A stretch of 64,000 nt of DNA from Icerya purchasi (taxonomy: Eukaryota > Arthropoda > Insecta > Hemiptera > Monophlebidae). How positions within the stretch are numbered: position 1 is the first letter of the stretch; each line of letters opens with the position of its first letter. Made by a program: the position numbers and the translations under genes. The notes beneath the pieces are model-generated. The model made no database searches, was not told the DNA's origin, and worked only from the letters and a program-made list of their open reading frames with translations. The stretch covers positions 184,170,106 through 184,234,105 of the forward strand of contig CM077115.1 in NCBI GenBank assembly GCA_039619475.1, given 5' to 3'. Below, one piece after another: positions 32,850-43,819 of the stretch.

Positions 32850-34146
32850 TTCAACACTCGACAGCTTTCAGTATACGGCTATTCGCGTATCCATCGGGGC
32901 GTTCCGCACAACTCGCATCACAAGTTTACTGTGCGAGGCCTCGGAGCTGCCCCCACGTATGAGACGAAATTATCACATACTGGTTCCTCTTCTCTACACA
33001 ATCTCTTCGCCAAATTTACCTACTTCGAAACAGATTTTACGATCTCTCCAAGCAAACTCCTTTTCAAGCTCGCACTTTCTCTCTTTGGCAGTCTTTACGT
33101 TAAACTCCCTATCGAGAATATACACACAATCAAATATAAGCACACATTTGGGTCTCAAAATTGAAGAGCTGACACACGTGGAACGTTGTTCCTCGAATTC
33201 GACCTTGCCACCATGGTCCTGCTGGCTCGATAAATTTGATTTTTCCCTGATTAAACACCGCTCATCAAGATTTGCCATTGTACACAAGATACTCTCAATG
33301 AGAAGATTAAACATATTTTATACCGATGCTTCAAAATCGCAGAACCATGTGTAGGATGTGCTGTTATCCAAAACTCCGTCGTGGTAGATAGTTGTTCACT
33401 ACCGGCAACCTTTTCAGCAATATCTGCGAAGCTATACGGAATAAGGCTGGCAATCGAATGTGCAATCACCGCGAACAAAAACAATATAGTAATCTGCACA
33501 GACTCTCTCGGGGCCCTACAACGAATACAGAAAAGATCAACGCACCCAATTGTGCTGATGATATTTCTGGTTTTTTACTACGTTCTCCTGCACTGGTCGC
33601 GTCGTTCCTCTGGATACCTGGGCACGTAGATATTCCCGGAAACAGACTAGCGGATGCGGAATCAAAGAAGGCTGTTAAAAATTGTCCCCCCCCTTGAACA
33701 TCAAAACGCCGTTTGAAGGATATGAAAAACTGGTTAAAAGAGCTTCTGCTGGAGTCATGACAACAGGATGGGATAAATAAATCAGAGGAACCTTCCCATC
33801 TACACTCTATCAAAAAGGAAATATGCGCGTGGAATCACCAGCCAGATAGCCGCAGGGAGCAGGTTGTCTTGTGCCGCCTGCGTTTAGGGCACACTAGCCT
33901 GACGCACAAGCACATCCTCGACAAAACTCCGCACAGGCAGTGTCACGTATGCAATGCGAACATGACCGTAAAATGTCCTTCCTATTCCGTCCTCCGGCAA
34001 AAACTGAACATCAGCAGTAACATTGCTACCATCCTCCAGGATGACCTTAACACGATTTCCTCTATGCCCTCTTTCCTAAAATCTGCTGGTTTCTTCCGTT
34101 TAATATTAAATTAGCTTGCACGCTCCTAGCCTAGTTGCTGAACATG

Positions 34147-34178
<32 letters not shown>
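32850..34178 (+). mobile_element. LINE-C: RNase H-bearing LINE, 5'-truncated
   Basis: The copy starts inside the RT thumb (LSTLDSFQYTAIRVSIGAFR) and continues through a linker to RNase H, across several frameshifts. RNase H residues seen are IFYTDASK near 33320, an AISAKLYGIRLAIE block with the glutamate position changed, IVICTDSLGALQRI near 33490, and SFLWIPGHVDIPGNRLADAE (33597-33660). The C-terminal motif LCRLRLGHTSLTHKHIL with CHVC (33870-33960) closes the protein. The tail is A26 at 34153-34178. It differs from LINE-A in its C-terminal cysteine region and is closer to R1/I-like families. Confidence 0.8.
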
Positions 34179-34183
<5 letters not shown>

Positions 34184-34367
34184 TTTGCAACCGTTCAAAA
34201 AACTCAAAAAATTTTGAAAAATTTAAAATCCACCTTCCTGTTTTTGTTTTTTCTTGTTTATGGATTAATCATTTGTATCACATTGAAAAAGGCCGGCGCT
34301 TAAATATCTCAATGGATACGTAAATAACGACAGTAGAATTGAAGAAGACGGGGAATAAACAGAGTGT

Positions 34368-35480
34368 CTTTTTCTTTTTTTTTTTTTTTTCCTACCCTGG
34401 GCGCGCCAGCGGCCTTGACCCAACAACATGAAAAATTATGAGTTATAACTAAATAGCCAAACGGTCAGAAATGGAAAAGACAAAGGACAGAAGCAATGGA
34501 ATAACTGAAGGCAATGGGAAGGAAAGAATATAGGTAGCGTTAAAGGGAGTAGGAAGACCCAAAACTAGAAGTTGGGCGTAAAGAAAGGAGCGTTCGTTAG
34601 AGAGTGTAGAACATTCGAATAGGATGTGATTTGAGTCACAAACACAAGAAGGCTCAGAAGCGTGAAGAGTGCAGAAAGGAGAAGGGGACAAAGCGAATCG
34701 AAAGCGAGAAGAGGGGAGTAGAGAATGATTGATTCTAAGCCTAATTAAGGAAACAACAGTGGAACGACGACAGGTAGAAATAGATTGAAACCAAGGCAGG
34801 AAACTAGGAACCGGTTGAATAAGACGGTACTGTGAAAAGCGATTTGAGAATAAAGATGGATACATGTCAGTCCAAAGTTTAGAATGATTAGAGCGTGACA
34901 GAGAAAGAATGTCTGAGGAAGGGAAAGAGTCGAGGAAAGGACCAATGCGGGCGGCTGAGCGAGCTAAAGAGTCAGCTGCGTCATTGCCCTCAATATTGGA
35001 ATGACTAGGGGCCCATAGAAAATCTATGAGAATGTATCGGAACGAGAACAAAGACGAGACAAGAGATCGAATAGAGAGGATGATACCGTCAGAAGTATGA
35101 GAAGGAGGAGAGGAGATGGTTTGAAGAACGCCTTTGGAATCAGAAACAATCAGGAATTTGTGAACCCCACTCATAGAGGATATGAATTGGATTGCACGAA
35201 GAATTGAGATCGACTCGGCTGAGAAGATAGAGCAGAAAGAAGGAAGTTTGAAAGACTCAGAGTGCAGCAACGTAGGAGACGTATACCTCTTGGAGCCATC
35301 CGAGAAAATTAAGGCATGCGAAGGAAAAGCAGAGTGTCAGTAAGCGGAAGGAATAACGTTTTCGTCAAAAAAATTAGGAAAGTATTTTTTTTTTTTTTTT
35401 TTTAAAAATTAGGAAAGTACTTATTTATAAAGGGGGAAAAAATGTGAAAGACAGGTATATTGATCATTCAAGTATAAACT
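34368..35480 (-). mobile_element. LINE-A copy 4, minus strand, 5'-truncated
   Basis: A T-run (34368-34390) and the family 3' UTR (GGGCGCGCCAGCGGCC, plus strand, near 34400) start the element. A long minus-strand frame (35270-34449) covers RNase H: FSAESISIL with the glutamate, LIVSDSKGVLQTI, LWAPSHSNIEGNDAADSLAR with histidine and aspartate, and CDSNHILFECSTL near the end. The first aspartate motif, IFSDGSK, is just upstream after a frame change. Beyond it the minus strand reads FINKYFPNFFDE across a 35-base insertion described separately. Similarity fades near 35480. Confidence 0.8.
35385..35403. mobile_element. Tail-only retroposition: T19 between 16-bp direct repeats
   Basis: Nineteen T are flanked by exact copies of AAAAATTAGGAAAGTA at 35369-35384 and 35404-35419. 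The site lies within LINE-A copy 4. Skipping the T-run and one repeat gives a continuous minus-strand frame in this region. This is what an insertion consisting only of a poly(A) tail plus its target-site duplication would look like. Confidence 0.6.
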
Positions 35481-35904
35481 GAGCGATGTAATTAAAATTT
35501 TATCTATCCTCTGACTTGGAGAACACGGCAAGCATTCAACTTCATATTAAAACCCATTGGTTCGTTTTAATACAGGCACATTCTAGCGGAAGGCATTATT
35601 ATTAAAAACGATTGTCTGAAGTACAGGAAATGGTGATATAAAAATATTATTGTTTTAGGTATTATGCGCGCTTACTTCGTTTTTATTCAACCTCCACGTT
35701 GGTTCATACCTGGTGTATACGAATTTATTTTTAATGTATTTGGACACAAACACAGCTAGTCAAATAGGTACATACAATGCTAGCATATTTATTTACGTTA
35801 TAATTCATATTTTATATTTCATATTTGTTTTTGCGCAAGTTCCTCGTAATTCGAATTCTTATTCCAAACCAAATAGACGACACTGAATTAATGCACATAA
35901 CTAG
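35481..35904. other. AT-rich spacer
   Basis: No coding motif or repeat boundary recognised. Confidence 0.4.
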
Positions 35905-36292
35905 TACCGTATTTACTCGCTTAATTTACGCACTTTTTTGCCGTTTTTAACCTGCCAAAAAAGGGGCTGCGTAAATTACGCGCGCAATCAGATCAACTAG
36001 GTGTGTATTTCAAAATTACCTCTTACCCTAAAGAAAACACACCACATTAAGTGAAATCAGTTACCTTTATTTCGAACTAAATATATTTATACAATAATAG
36101 ATGTAACAACTACATTAGGATAATTTAAAAAATTCGAGTACCGGTAATTTACTTCTAAGAAATTAGACATTGTCTAGTAACGTACTGTAGCTATTAATGT
36201 ATTTTAATAACGCGAAAATATGGTTTATATTATTTCTCCAAAAAAAATGTGTGCAAAATTAGGGTGCGTAAATTACGCGAGTAAATGCGGTA
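35905..36292. mobile_element. TIR MITE, 388 bp, probable TA target
   Basis: The left end reads TACCGTATTTACTCGCTTAA and the right end, inverted, TACCGCATTTACTCGCGTAA. The inverted repeat continues for about 28 bases through TTTACGCAC with two or three mismatches. TA lies at both outer edges and could be the target duplication of a Tc1/mariner/pogo-type element. There is no coding capacity. Confidence 0.7.
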
Positions 36293-37202
36293 ATTAAATA
36301 TTGAGATGAAATGTAAAAAAGTTTTGAGCTCATTAGAAGGTTTTGTTGCATTGCAATTTTAGCATACAGATCAGAAGAGAAGCTCTCCAACTTCGGGGTG
36401 CAGTTATCGAAAGATGATACCGCGAATGCATATATCTTTTATTACTTTATTAGTACCTGAGAATAAACAGATTATATGATCCTTCATTTCCCTTTTTAAT
36501 CGCTCTTTTAATAACCCCAGCTCTGTATGTGAGAATAAGAATGCTCATTAATCTAATTTTCCTTGCTCTGAAGAATCCAACGCTGCCACAATCGCATATG
36601 GAAAATCAAAAATGCTCCGAGCATGAGCGAAGACCATGTTATCAGCGCCAAAAGGGTGCTGTATAAATCACTAGAATGATCAGCCGGTACTGCCGTTTAC
36701 TTAACTCAGTGCTTCGTCACATCGAAAAGAAAAAAAAAAACTATTTAGAAAAGGTGACCTATCAGCTGCCAAATGTAGCTAATAAAAGAGATTAGTTAAA
36801 TATTCATCCGCGATGAAGGAACATATATACGAAAAGGCTAAATATAGTAGTGCTTAAACTCGTAGAGGGTAAAATTATAGATTAAAGTGCATAAAAAATT
36901 AACTGCAATGCACGGTATTAAATCTTGAACGAACGCGGAATAAATAAATAATACAAACACTTAAACTAAAACAATTAATACGGCTATTCATTTCCGTTAT
37001 GTTAATTTTGATTAATAAATAAGTCGCGTGAACAGGAGATATTTATCCATACACACATGTTCCATACTAACTACATATTTGTGATTACTATTAGATATCA
37101 TATTTATTTAGTCTATTTAACGACCAGTTTCCTCAATTATCAATTGTATTAATTAATTAGGCTGCTATTATCCGTGACTCAATATTTAAGCATAATTTGT
37201 TG
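36293..37202. other. AT-rich spacer
   Basis: No gene seen. I looked here for the missing transporter exon and found no frame with a membrane-helix pattern between usable splice sites. Confidence 0.4.
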
Positions 37203-37565
37203 TTTTTTTTTTTTATGAGTTTGTTAACGAGGACATTAGAAATGGGAAGAAAAATAAAATAAAGTTACATTCTTAAACGTTTAGGGATAGAGGATAAAAA
37301 TAATTCGGAGGCAGCAATAACACAAGTAGACGGAAATGAGAGACTATAAGGGGCGCACTGATAAAAGGGGATTAGGGCTATCGAGTTTCGGTAGAAAAGA
37401 GTAGAAAGACGATTGTTTTGCAGAAAAGGTCGAACAATCAGAAAATACACGTACATGATATCAGATTCACTAGGAATGTGTGTGAAAAGGAGATGAAAAG
37501 GACAAAATGGATTAGAAAGAGATGGAAAGCGAGAAAATGATGTGTAGGAAGGAGACGATTATTGA
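37203..37565 (-). pseudogene. LINE-A copy 5, C-terminal end only
   Basis: A T-run (37203-37214) and ATGAGTTTGTTAACGAGGAC begin the copy. The minus-strand frame then encodes the family's C-terminus, CAPYSLSFPSTCVIAASELF and LSSIPKRL. Upstream, a NNRLLPTHHF block near 37550 corresponds to NHSLLPSSRF in copy 1. The rest of the element is missing. Confidence 0.65.
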
Positions 37566-37569
37566 ATGA

Positions 37570-37835
37570 ACTACGACACATTTGACATAGTAATAAATCG
37601 AAAGATTGCATATCTAGGACACATTGTGAGAAACCAAAAATATGAAATTTTAAAATTGGCCATTGAAGAAAAAATAGAAGGAAAAAAAGCTCGAGGAAGA
37701 AGAAGAAGAACCTGGGTGGAGAATGCGAGAGAATAGACGGGAATTCGGATACCGGAACTGCTACACAGTATGGCCGACAGAGAAATCGCCAGAAGAATAG
37801 TCGCTAACATCTAATGCAGATACAGCACGAAGAAG
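37570..37835 (+). mobile_element. RTE-like LINE 3' fragment
   Basis: The plus strand reads IAYLGHIVRNQKYEILKLAI, then EEKIEGKKARGRRRRTWVEN, then LHSMADREIARRIVANI with one stop before the middle part, and ends in a (GAAGAA)n tail at about 37830. This is the same C-terminal pattern (GHIxRxxKYxIL, EGKxxGKRxxGRxxxxW) as in the minus-strand element at 27275. Confidence 0.8.
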
Positions 37836-38109
37836 AAGAAAAGATCAGTAAAATGAAATGATTAACGTGAAATACTCCAGTGCATCAGTTAATAAGGAAA
37901 CAGATCCGGCTTATGAAATTCGTTGCCAAATAGAGTAGACTGAAGCTGATTTTAAAATCGCGTAACAAAATAGCTTAATGTAACACTTGCTCATAGACAA
38001 TAGAATTTCAATAATAAAAAGTTACATTTTTTCAATGTTTCTTTACCAATATGAAATATAGACATTAAAAGCACATAGAACTCACTGCGTGAAAGTAATC
38101 GAAGTATAT

Positions 38110-38765
38110 TGCTATCGGAAAACGTCACAAACATCTCGGAAGGCAAATATGATGAACAAAGAAGTCCTTGGAAAACTGAAAAAGAACAAAAATGACAAAT
38201 AGTGAACTGATTGGAAAGACTGAAGCAAGGAAACTATGGCTGGAGATGGAATGGAAAGGAGAAGGAAGAATTTTAAGGCGTAGGAAGGCGACAAAATTTT
38301 GTCATATAAAAAGAAACGTTCGACAGCGAAGGCGGTGTATTCAGTTGCATAACATATATAAAAGGAAGATCAGTATTATGAAGAGGGAAATAGTGAGAAG
38401 ATAGAGAAAATCGAAAATGAGAAAAGGAGAGAAGGGAGTGTGATTAATTCTTAATTTAATTACAAATCGTGGAATGACGATAAGAGGAAAAGAATTGAAA
38501 CTAAGGCTGAGGACAGTAAGTGTATTAGATTTTTATGAGAGCACGACTTTTTTATAAAAAAAAAAAGGATAAATGTCTGACCACAGTGTAGAATGGCTGT
38601 TTAAGAAAAGGGGCAGGATGCTTGAGGCAGGAAAATAATTAAGAAGTGAACTTTCTGGTAACCGAGTAAGAGGAGCTCATAAAAGATTTACAGAAACAGA
38701 ATGGGGTGAGAGAAAATTAAAGGCGAGAAAACGCATTGAGAGAATAATTATTTAACACTCGGATA
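38110..38765 (-). pseudogene. LINE-A copy 6, RNase H end, decayed
   Basis: The minus strand encodes PSYALKFFLLLSIPSPAIVS and LLQSFQSVHYL, matching the family end (APYNSSFVLSVPSPDIIPVLQSF in copy 1, shown here only in part). Decayed RNase H tail sequence can be followed to about 38765, where a RINHSLL-like block occurs near 38440. No A-tail is visible at 38110. Confidence 0.55.
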
Positions 38766-38978
38766 CTGAATCTGATTCGACCGGTTACAGTAAGTGAACC
38801 TTTAATATCAAACTGTTCAGCAGCAAGGAGCGTCTACGAATAAAAAATTTCAGTTTTCGACAATAATATGACTGCATTATATTATTTTAAAGTTTATTTT
38901 TATGAAATAAAATGAATTTAATATGAGTAAAATTTATTTATCTATTAATTAACACGTATGAGTGATTAGTCAGTTTAG

Positions 38979-39161
38979 GAATTATGATGACAGCACTGGG
39001 TGTAGTAATATCCGGTCCGATATGCGATAAATTTGGAAGAAAAAATGCCCATTTCGTAATGAGCATTCCTTGTGTAAGTTCGTGGTTAATATTTGCTATT
39101 GCTGATATTAGTCAAATTTATCTGCTGTTGACTGCGAGATTACTTGGAGGATTAACAACAG
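38979..39161 (+). CDS. Sugar transporter exon (helices 2-4 region)
   Basis: This is an internal exon of an MFS sugar transporter, a plasma-membrane protein that moves trehalose or hexose down its gradient. It is bounded by CAGTTTAG (AG at 38977-38978) and the donor G/GTACGT at 39162. It reads IMMTALGVVISGPICDKFGR, then a helix MSIPCVSSWLIFAIADIS and LTARLLGGLTTG. DKFGRK is the cytoplasmic D-x-x-G-R-[RK] loop between helices 2 and 3 that marks the family. The exon starts in phase 1 and ends in phase 1. It joins in frame with 45751 (G split as G/GT). The next intron is 6.6 kb and filled with LINE-A copies. Confidence 0.85.
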
Positions 39162-39479
39162 GTACGTTACCCATGAAATACTAAAATATATTTTAAAAGT
39201 ATTCGCTTAAAGATCCGAACATTTATTTAAAAATCCAATTTTAAAACCCTTATAAGATTACATAATGTCCGGTTTAATATATTTTATCCGAAATTCATTA
39301 GAAATCAGTTCTCAGTCAAGTCAGTTAAAAACTGTTTTGAAATTCGTGCTACTGCTGAACTTGGGAAAAAAATATTTTTAAAATTTTATAGAAGAAAAAT
39401 TAAACGAAATAATTTCTTAACGTAAAAAATTTTTTACGTTCATGATTTCCCTATGAGTTTCCATTCAAGTTGTATACAT

Positions 39480-40545
39480 TTTTTTTTTTTTACTTTTTTC
39501 AGGGTTTATTGACAAGGACATTATAGTCCAAGAACTAACAAAAGGAAGCAAAGTAAAATCACATTAATCAGAGATACTACACAGGAAAGGTCCAAGGGCT
39601 AGTACGAAAGAAAGAAAAGGAAACGAGAAGGTAAAAGATGCACTACGGAGAGCAGGAACATTCATTAGTAAAAGTAAGGAACAGAAAGTGGAACGTTCGA
39701 CCGCGATGGGCGAGTATTCAAATAAGATACTTGAAAAGAGAAAGGAGAAAATATAAATGAGAAACAGAAAAGTAATGAGAGAAGCGGACGATTGTGCCCA
39801 AAGCGTAGATGACCGATTGCAAAGAAAACTGAATGCCGTAAAAGAGGGAAAGTTGAAAAACCAAAGATACGGCGAAAGATCCGGTTGAATAGGCAAAGAA
39901 GAGTCAGGATATAAGAAAATAAATAGGAGTTGTATAATTAGTAGCTGCGGAAAGAAATGTAACATTGTGGGATTTAGAAATCCTAAGAAATCTAACGGAA
40001 GAAAAGTATTTACCGAGTAGTCCGTTGACTCCAGAGTGTGCAGATATTTTTAGAAGGTCAATTTGAACAGAGTGATAGATGTAGAGGTTATGAATCAGAA
40101 AACATAGAAGCAGAACTATACTAACAAGAGGGGTGGAAATGAAATAACTCGAAGGTCACTTTGCGAATAATCTGATATAAATGTGGCGGAGAGGGGCAAA
40201 GAGAAATAGCGTGTAAAATAGCAGCGGACTCGGCGTATAAATTGGACGGAAGAAAGGGATATTAAATAATTCGGAATAGTTTAGAGAAGACGAGAAAAAA
40301 ATTAAATCAACTCCGTTTGTTTCTTTAAAACTGTCAATGGAGATTGTGCTGAAAAAATACTTTAGAATATCTAAAAATTGCAATCTAACAATATGTTGAA
40401 GGGTAAGTTTTGATAGTATAGGTTGTAAAAAAGCAATTAATAGAGCGAAGAAACATAAAAAAGCTGAAATATAAGTATGACGGCTTATCACGAGTGAAAC
40501 TGTATGGTAAAAATTGAAAAAGGTGGACAGGGATGAACGACCCGA
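39480..40545 (-). pseudogene. LINE-A copy 7, minus strand, in the transporter intron
   Basis: It starts with a T-run (39480-39499) and GGGTTTATTGACAAGGACAT. The minus-strand frame 39965-39564 encodes the decayed RNase H C-terminus (FIFLYPDSSLPIQP, then ASFTFSFPFLSFVLALGPFL at its end). The frame 40491-40156 encodes an RNase H part with FFSSSLNYSELFNIPFFRPI, corresponding to SLSLNHSESFKLPSFCSIF in copy 1. The copy breaks off near 40545, about 40 bases from the start of the oppositely oriented copy 8. Confidence 0.65.
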
Positions 40546-40584
40546 AATATATGAAATGAACTGATACTTTAATTACAGATATAT

Positions 40585-43500
40585 ACGTCTCTTTTAAACT
40601 ATACTATTTCTATTGCTTCTCTTTCTATGAACTCCTCTTCCTTATTTTTTGCCGATGATATTCTTCTCTTTTCCTCATCCCGTGATATTGTAGATGCTAA
40701 CGAAAGTGTTAATTCGTCTCTAGCTACTTTGGAACAATCTCTTTCCTCTTTAAACCTTTCTATTTCCCCTTTAAAATCCTCTTGTATTGTCTTTTCTCTT
40801 CGTCCTTTTAATCCCGCTTTAGTCTCTGTATCCTTAAACTCCAATCTTATCCCTCGTAGGGAATGCTTCTGCTATCTCGGTGTATTTCTCAACAGTCGTC
40901 TGTCCTTTTATGAACATATTAATTTCCTTTCCTCTTCTGCCCTTAAAAGACTAAACTTACTGAAAGCTCTTTCTCCAACAAAATGGGGAGGCGATCCTTT
41001 TCTCCTTATTTCCTTGTACAATTCGATTATCCGTTCCAAATTCGACTACTGTTCCTTTATCTATGGCTCTGCCTCAAAATCACTTCTTTCCAAGCTGGAT
41101 ATAATTCAAAATTCTTGTATTTTTTTTTTTTTTTTTTTTTTTGTCCCCAATTCGTAATACGATGGGGTAAATATATTTAGAAAATTTATATAAATAACAG
41201 GTCTGTCCTGAGCCCTTCCATTTAAGTTTATGGAACCCTGACAGACTGTTTTACAATGTTAATAATAATTAGTATACATAAATGTAATAATAATACAGAT
41301 GTACATGTACTTTACGGTGATTTATTTCGGCTATCGTAAAACTATTGAATATTGTAAATAGCTGAGTTACTAGTTGATCAGGGCTAATATTGCTAAAATC
41401 TGTATTACTGTGGTTACAGCCGGAAAAGATATGCTTAATATTATCGGGAAAGTTACACGCGTTACACAGTTATTTGAGTGTGCAATTTTATGCTTATGTA
41501 AATAATCTTTAAATAGACCGTGTCCAGTAAGAAATTGGACATTAAAAAAATTTGGCGTAAAAACTTTATTATGTAGTCTATCATCTATGGTTGGAAAAAA
41601 ATGTTTAGCTATACCGTTATTATATTGGTCCCACTGCGCCTGAAATTTATTATTATAATATTTATCTAATATAAGTTTAAACTGTTTAAGCGTTAACGAG
41701 GTTTGTTCGTGTATGAAGTAAGGTTCACGATACTGTACGTTATGGAATTCATGATTTTTAATATTATCTTTTATTAAAAATATGTCAATATGTTTCTGTA
41801 TTTCGTAACTTAATGGGGTTTAATACCTGCAATGACAGCGCTTGCCATGTAGCTGGTAGTTCTATAAGCTTTAATCATTTTTATTGCAATAGTTCTCTGA
41901 AAACTATTTAATATATTTTGAAATCGTTTAACTTTTAAAATGTCTATATATATTACACTACCATAAAGTATGTTAGGCAATATTACGCTTTTATATAAGG
42001 TTAGTCCCTTCTTGTAATTTAATTGGTTATTATTATTATATAATTTGTTAAATATAATTAAAAATGTATTTATTTTTTTAGTGATATAGTGAAAATGATT
42101 ATAAAATTTTAAGTTATTGTCTATTATTATGCCTAAGTATTTGGTTTGACTAACCATGCTAATATTTAATCCGTATTGGAGCAAATTTAATCTTTTATCC
42201 TTTAAGTTTTTGTTAAACAACATGTAAGTTGACTTAGATTCGTTAATATTTAAATTGTATTGTTCTAACCATTTCGCAATTTCTGTATAAACCTGGTAAA
42301 CGTCTTTGCCTTGGTGTTCTTAGATCTTCTCGAGTACCAGCAGTTCTCGCTGAGTCTAACTCGCCTCCCCTTTTCATTCGCAGATCCTATTTAGGTTATC
42401 GTTTCTTGTGTAAACGCTTACCGTTATCATCCTCCAAACTTATTCCTTCATACCTTTCTATTCTGCAAAACTGGCGTTTTACTCCCAAGAAAATTCCTAT
42501 TCTAGCCCACATTGCTTTGCGGCTAAATTCCTTTTTATCCTGCACAATTTCTTATAACAATCTCCCTTACTTTTTTTTCAATTTTGCAGATCTCTCCAAT
42601 CCTCCCAATGTATTCTACTTTCCTTTTTCCTCCAAATCCCTTTCCTATCCAACAGTTATACAGGAATTCCATAGTTATATCGAATCCCGTTTTCCTTCCC
42701 ATATTGCTATTTTTACGGATGGTTCGAAGGGGCCTAAGGGAGTTGGAGCTTCTTTCATCATTCCGAGCATTAATTTCTCTGAATCTTTTCGTCTCCCTTC
42801 CTTTTGTACTATCTTTACGGCCGAGTTAATGGCCATTTTAAGCGCCATAATCCATATTTCCTCACATTGTTCTTCTTCTAAATTTTTAATTGTCTCCGAC
42901 TCCATGTGTGCTCTTAAAGCTATTTCCTCTCATTTCCCCTCTCACTCCTCTGACCTTTTCATCCTCCGTATTCGCTCTCTCATTCACACTCTCTTCTCAC
43001 TTCACGCTATCCGCATTGAAATGCTCTGGGTCCCCAGTCATATGGGGATAGAGGGTAACGAAATGGCAGATTCCTTGGCTCAGATTGCTATCCTCCCGCT
43101 TTTTTTTCTCTAAAATTCCCGTTTCGAATTTACTCCCATTGTGCAAAAAGTTTCATGATAGATTTTGGTCAGATTTTTACGTTTCCTCCTTTTCTAATCA
43201 TCCTTCCTTTTATTTTTCCATCCAACCTACGCGGCCTTGGTTTTACGATTTTACTTCGCTTCACCGCTCCGTTATTGTCCCTATTATCCGTTTACGTCTG
43301 AATCATACTCTTCTTCCTTCCTCACGTTTTCGTTTTCATCTCGCTCTTTCCCCTTATTGCTCTCTTCATCCTGACGACGAAGCCGTCTGTGATCCTGACC
43401 ATATCCTCTTTGAATGTCCATCCCTCGTGAACGAACGTACCTCTTTGTATTCCAATCTGCTGTCACTCAAACTCCCTACTCCTTATTGTGCCTCGTATAT

Positions 43501-43662
43501 CTTATCGTTTCCGTCGATCTCAGTTGTTCCTATCCTCAGTTCCTTTATCTTATCAATAGCTGACCGAATCTACATTTAACTGATCCTTCTCCTTCCTTTC
43601 GTTTCTGGGCGAAAATCCTTTGTTGATATGCCCAAAGGGGGGTTTAGAAAAAAAAAAAAAAA
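40585..43662 (+). mobile_element. LINE-A copy 8, 5'-truncated, split by a nested LINE
   Basis: The RT part (40585-41119) starts just before FFADDILLFSSS and runs through CYLGVFLNSRLSFYEHINFL and KRLNLLKALSPTKWGGDP to YGSASKSLLSKLDIIQNSC. A minus-strand LINE then interrupts it until about 42300. The protein resumes with LCLGVLRSSRVPAVLAESNS. RNase H follows: IFTDGSKGPKGVGASF (42711), FTAELMAIL, LIVSDSMCALKAI and LWVPSHMGIEGNEMADSLAQ (43024-43083). The C-terminus with DPDHILFECPSL (43396) ends at a stop at 43577-43579, followed by a short UTR and A15 (43648-43662). Frameshifts occur near 43090. Part of the active site is intact. Confidence 0.85.
41120..42300 (-). mobile_element. LINE nested in LINE-A copy 8
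   Basis: A run of 23 T (41120-41142) marks the poly(A) end. On the minus strand, the frame 42223-41810 encodes the end of an RT and its thumb: SMVSQTKYLGIIIDNNLKFY, LTLYKSVILPNILYGSVIYI and FQNILNSFQRTIAIKMIKAY. After a frameshift the C-terminal FLTGHGLFKDYLHKHKIA motif appears near 41500, with a GCNHSNTDFSN block after it. This LTGHG-type tail is seen in Jockey/R1-related LINEs. The copy is 5'-truncated. It interrupts the LINE-A protein between the blocks IQNSC and LCLGVL, so it is younger than copy 8. Confidence 0.8.
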
Positions 43663-43689
43663 CTATTTTATCAAATAATATATGGTAAC

Positions 43690-43770
43690 GCAGGAACCTT
43701 GTAGTTTTAGTGTGTTCGGTTACAAAACCGAAGGTTGCAGGTTCATAACTTGTCCGTTCTGGATTTAAGT
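43690..43770 (+). repeat. tRNA-like remnant, possible SINE head or tRNA pseudogene
   Basis: TTCGGTTACAAAACCGAA can form an anticodon-like stem-loop. GCAGGTTCATAACTTGT can form a T-arm-like stem-loop and contains GGTTCATAAC, close to the RNA polymerase III B box. The acceptor and D arms do not pair well. I would not call it a functional tRNA. Confidence 0.25.
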
Positions 43771-43819
43771 CGTTTCTAGGTTTTTTTTAGATAAATATTA
43801 CTAAAGAAATCTGGGAAAT

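Noticed and set aside
36461..36720. Missing transporter exon candidate.
   Set aside because: The plus strand has stops in all frames and no membrane-helix pattern between usable splice sites.
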